64,000 nucleotides of DNA from DASSBG01 sp963800395 (GTDB lineage Bacteria > Pseudomonadota > Gammaproteobacteria > Xanthomonadales > Rhodanobacteraceae), in assembly GCA_963800395.1 (NCBI GenBank), contig CAWDBD010000027.1, forward strand, positions 1 to 64,000. Direction: 5' to 3'. The number at the start of each line of letters is the position of its first letter. The first letter of the stretch is position 1. Below, piece by piece: positions 63,232-64,000 of the stretch. A model generated the notes under the pieces. That model searched no databases. It had not been told where the DNA came from and saw only the letters and a program-made list of their open reading frames with translations. The translations under genes were made by a program, and so were the position numbers.

Positions 63232-64000
63232 CTACAGGTCCTTGGAAACCAGCAGCATCGACGCACTCTTGCTGGCGATGCGGCCATTGGACACCATCAG
63301 CGCGGCGGACAGCACGTCGCGGTAGTGGCGGCCGACGCTGAACGGCGTGTCGTTCTTGTAGGCCAGGATGCCGATGATCTGCAGAGCCTGGTGGCACAGC
63401 CGCGGCGCGGCCTCGGAGCAGTACATCTTCAACTGGTTCATCTTCAACGCCCAGCGCATCGAGTCCAGTTGCTGGCGGGCCCGATCGACGCCTTCGGCGG
63501 TGAGCTGGTCAAATTCGATCGCGCACGCTTCCCAGTTGTTGCGCATGGATTGGAGCTCCACCAGGGCGCGCGCCAGTGGCGGCGCGTTGGGTGGCACCGA
63601 ACCGGGCTTGCGCCGCGCGCTGGCACGCACGAAGTTGGCGGCCCGGCCCAACGCTGCCCCGGCAATACCCGTCCACAGCGCCGACCAGAGGATGTGCGAG
63701 TACGGCACCATGGTCTGGGCCGAGGAATCGGCAAAGCTGCCGGGAATGATCTGGTCGGGCGTGCCATGGCCGTTGAACATGGCACCGGGGCTGCAGGTGC
63801 CGCGCATGCCCAGCGTATCCCAGCCGCCCTTCTGTTCCAGGGTGTATTGCCCGCCGGGGAAAAGCACCAGCACCTGATCGCTGGCGGCGGCCTCGGCATC
63901 GCGGCGACAGGTGACAAGCTGCGCGTCGGCGTGGGCGCCGTAGGACACGGTGGTCGCGTCCTTTTCCAGTGTCATCTTGTCGCCTTCGACGACCACGGCG
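63232..64000 (-). CDS. Acyl-CoA dehydrogenase family protein, N-terminus beyond window
   Basis: The C-terminal ~255 residues are visible. The middle beta domain (VVVEGDKMTLEKDATTVSYG; CRRDAEAAASDQVLVLF) leads to the FAD/acyl-binding C-terminal helices (SHILWSALWTGIAGAALGRA; YCSEAAPRLCHQALQIIG). Related dehydrogenases occur beside amino acid:[carrier protein] ligases, so its substrate may be an aminoacyl or acyl group on the carrier rather than CoA. Its stop lies two bases before the ligase ATG. The base catalyst cannot be confirmed from this part. Confidence 0.82.
   Translation of the reverse strand, partial: AVVVEGDKMTLEKDATTVSYGAHADAQLVTCRRDAEAAASDQVLVLFPGGQYTLEQKGGWDTLGMRGTCSPGAMFNGHGTPDQIIPGSFADSSAQTMVPYSHILWSALWTGIAGAALGRAANFVRASARRKPGSVPPNAPPLARALVELQSMRNNWEACAIEFDQLTAEGVDRARQQLDSMRWALKMNQLKMYCSEAAPRLCHQALQIIGILAYKNDTPFSVGRHYRDVLSAALMVSNGRIASKSASMLLVSKDL

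Overview
The window is a high-GC gammaproteobacterial chromosome segment, most likely from the Xanthomonadales/Lysobacterales. This rests on gene orders I associate with that group (tyrS / M23 peptidase / anmK; engB beside cytochrome c4 and two dsbA genes), on an rRNA operon with 23S intervening sequences, and on protein families typical of the order. Genus cannot be fixed by eye.

Layout. 1-3.8 kb: a PfkB-family kinase, glpK and glpD (glycerol use), all with small frame-breaking indels that look like sequence errors. 4.3-11.3 kb: an rRNA operon on the minus strand (promoter with UP element, 16S, tRNA-Ile, tRNA-Ala, 23S, 5S, terminator). Its 23S gene carries two intervening sequences, each encoding a four-helix-bundle protein. 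11.5-23 kb: housekeeping genes (tyrS, M23 endopeptidase, anmK, ampG, xth, pyrE, dnaG) plus small conserved hypotheticals. 23-26 kb: copper delivery and cytochrome oxidase assembly (Sco, PCuAC, CtaG-like), with a dense palindromic repeat array running into the 3' end of ctaG. 26-34 kb: a PAS-GGDEF-EAL protein, an EEP-family phosphohydrolase, two DsbA proteins, cytochrome c4, EngB and a DUF481 outer-membrane protein. 34-41 kb: a probable SoeABC-type sulfite:quinone oxidoreductase operon with an SLC13-type permease between soeA and soeB, and a minisatellite inserted in frame in soeB. 41-43 kb: a WYL regulator and a patatin-like phospholipase.

43-56 kb is an accessory region. It holds two related IS110-family elements, a third IS110/IS1111-type element sitting inside the attC site of an integron gene cassette, an IS5-type fragment, several truncated genes, a beta-helix surface protein, and a 2.2 kb segment (DUF488, GT4 glycosyltransferase, esterase) present twice.

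56-64 kb is one tight minus-strand operon: acyl-CoA dehydrogenase (cut by the window edge), a seryl-tRNA-synthetase-like amino acid:[carrier protein] ligase, a DUF1839 protein, a dedicated carrier protein, a GH2 beta-mannosidase-like enzyme, a two-domain alpha/beta hydrolase and an esterase. Family knowledge suggests an aminoacyl-carrier-protein pathway of unknown product. Together with the neighbouring glycosyltransferase this is the best candidate for an undescribed system here.
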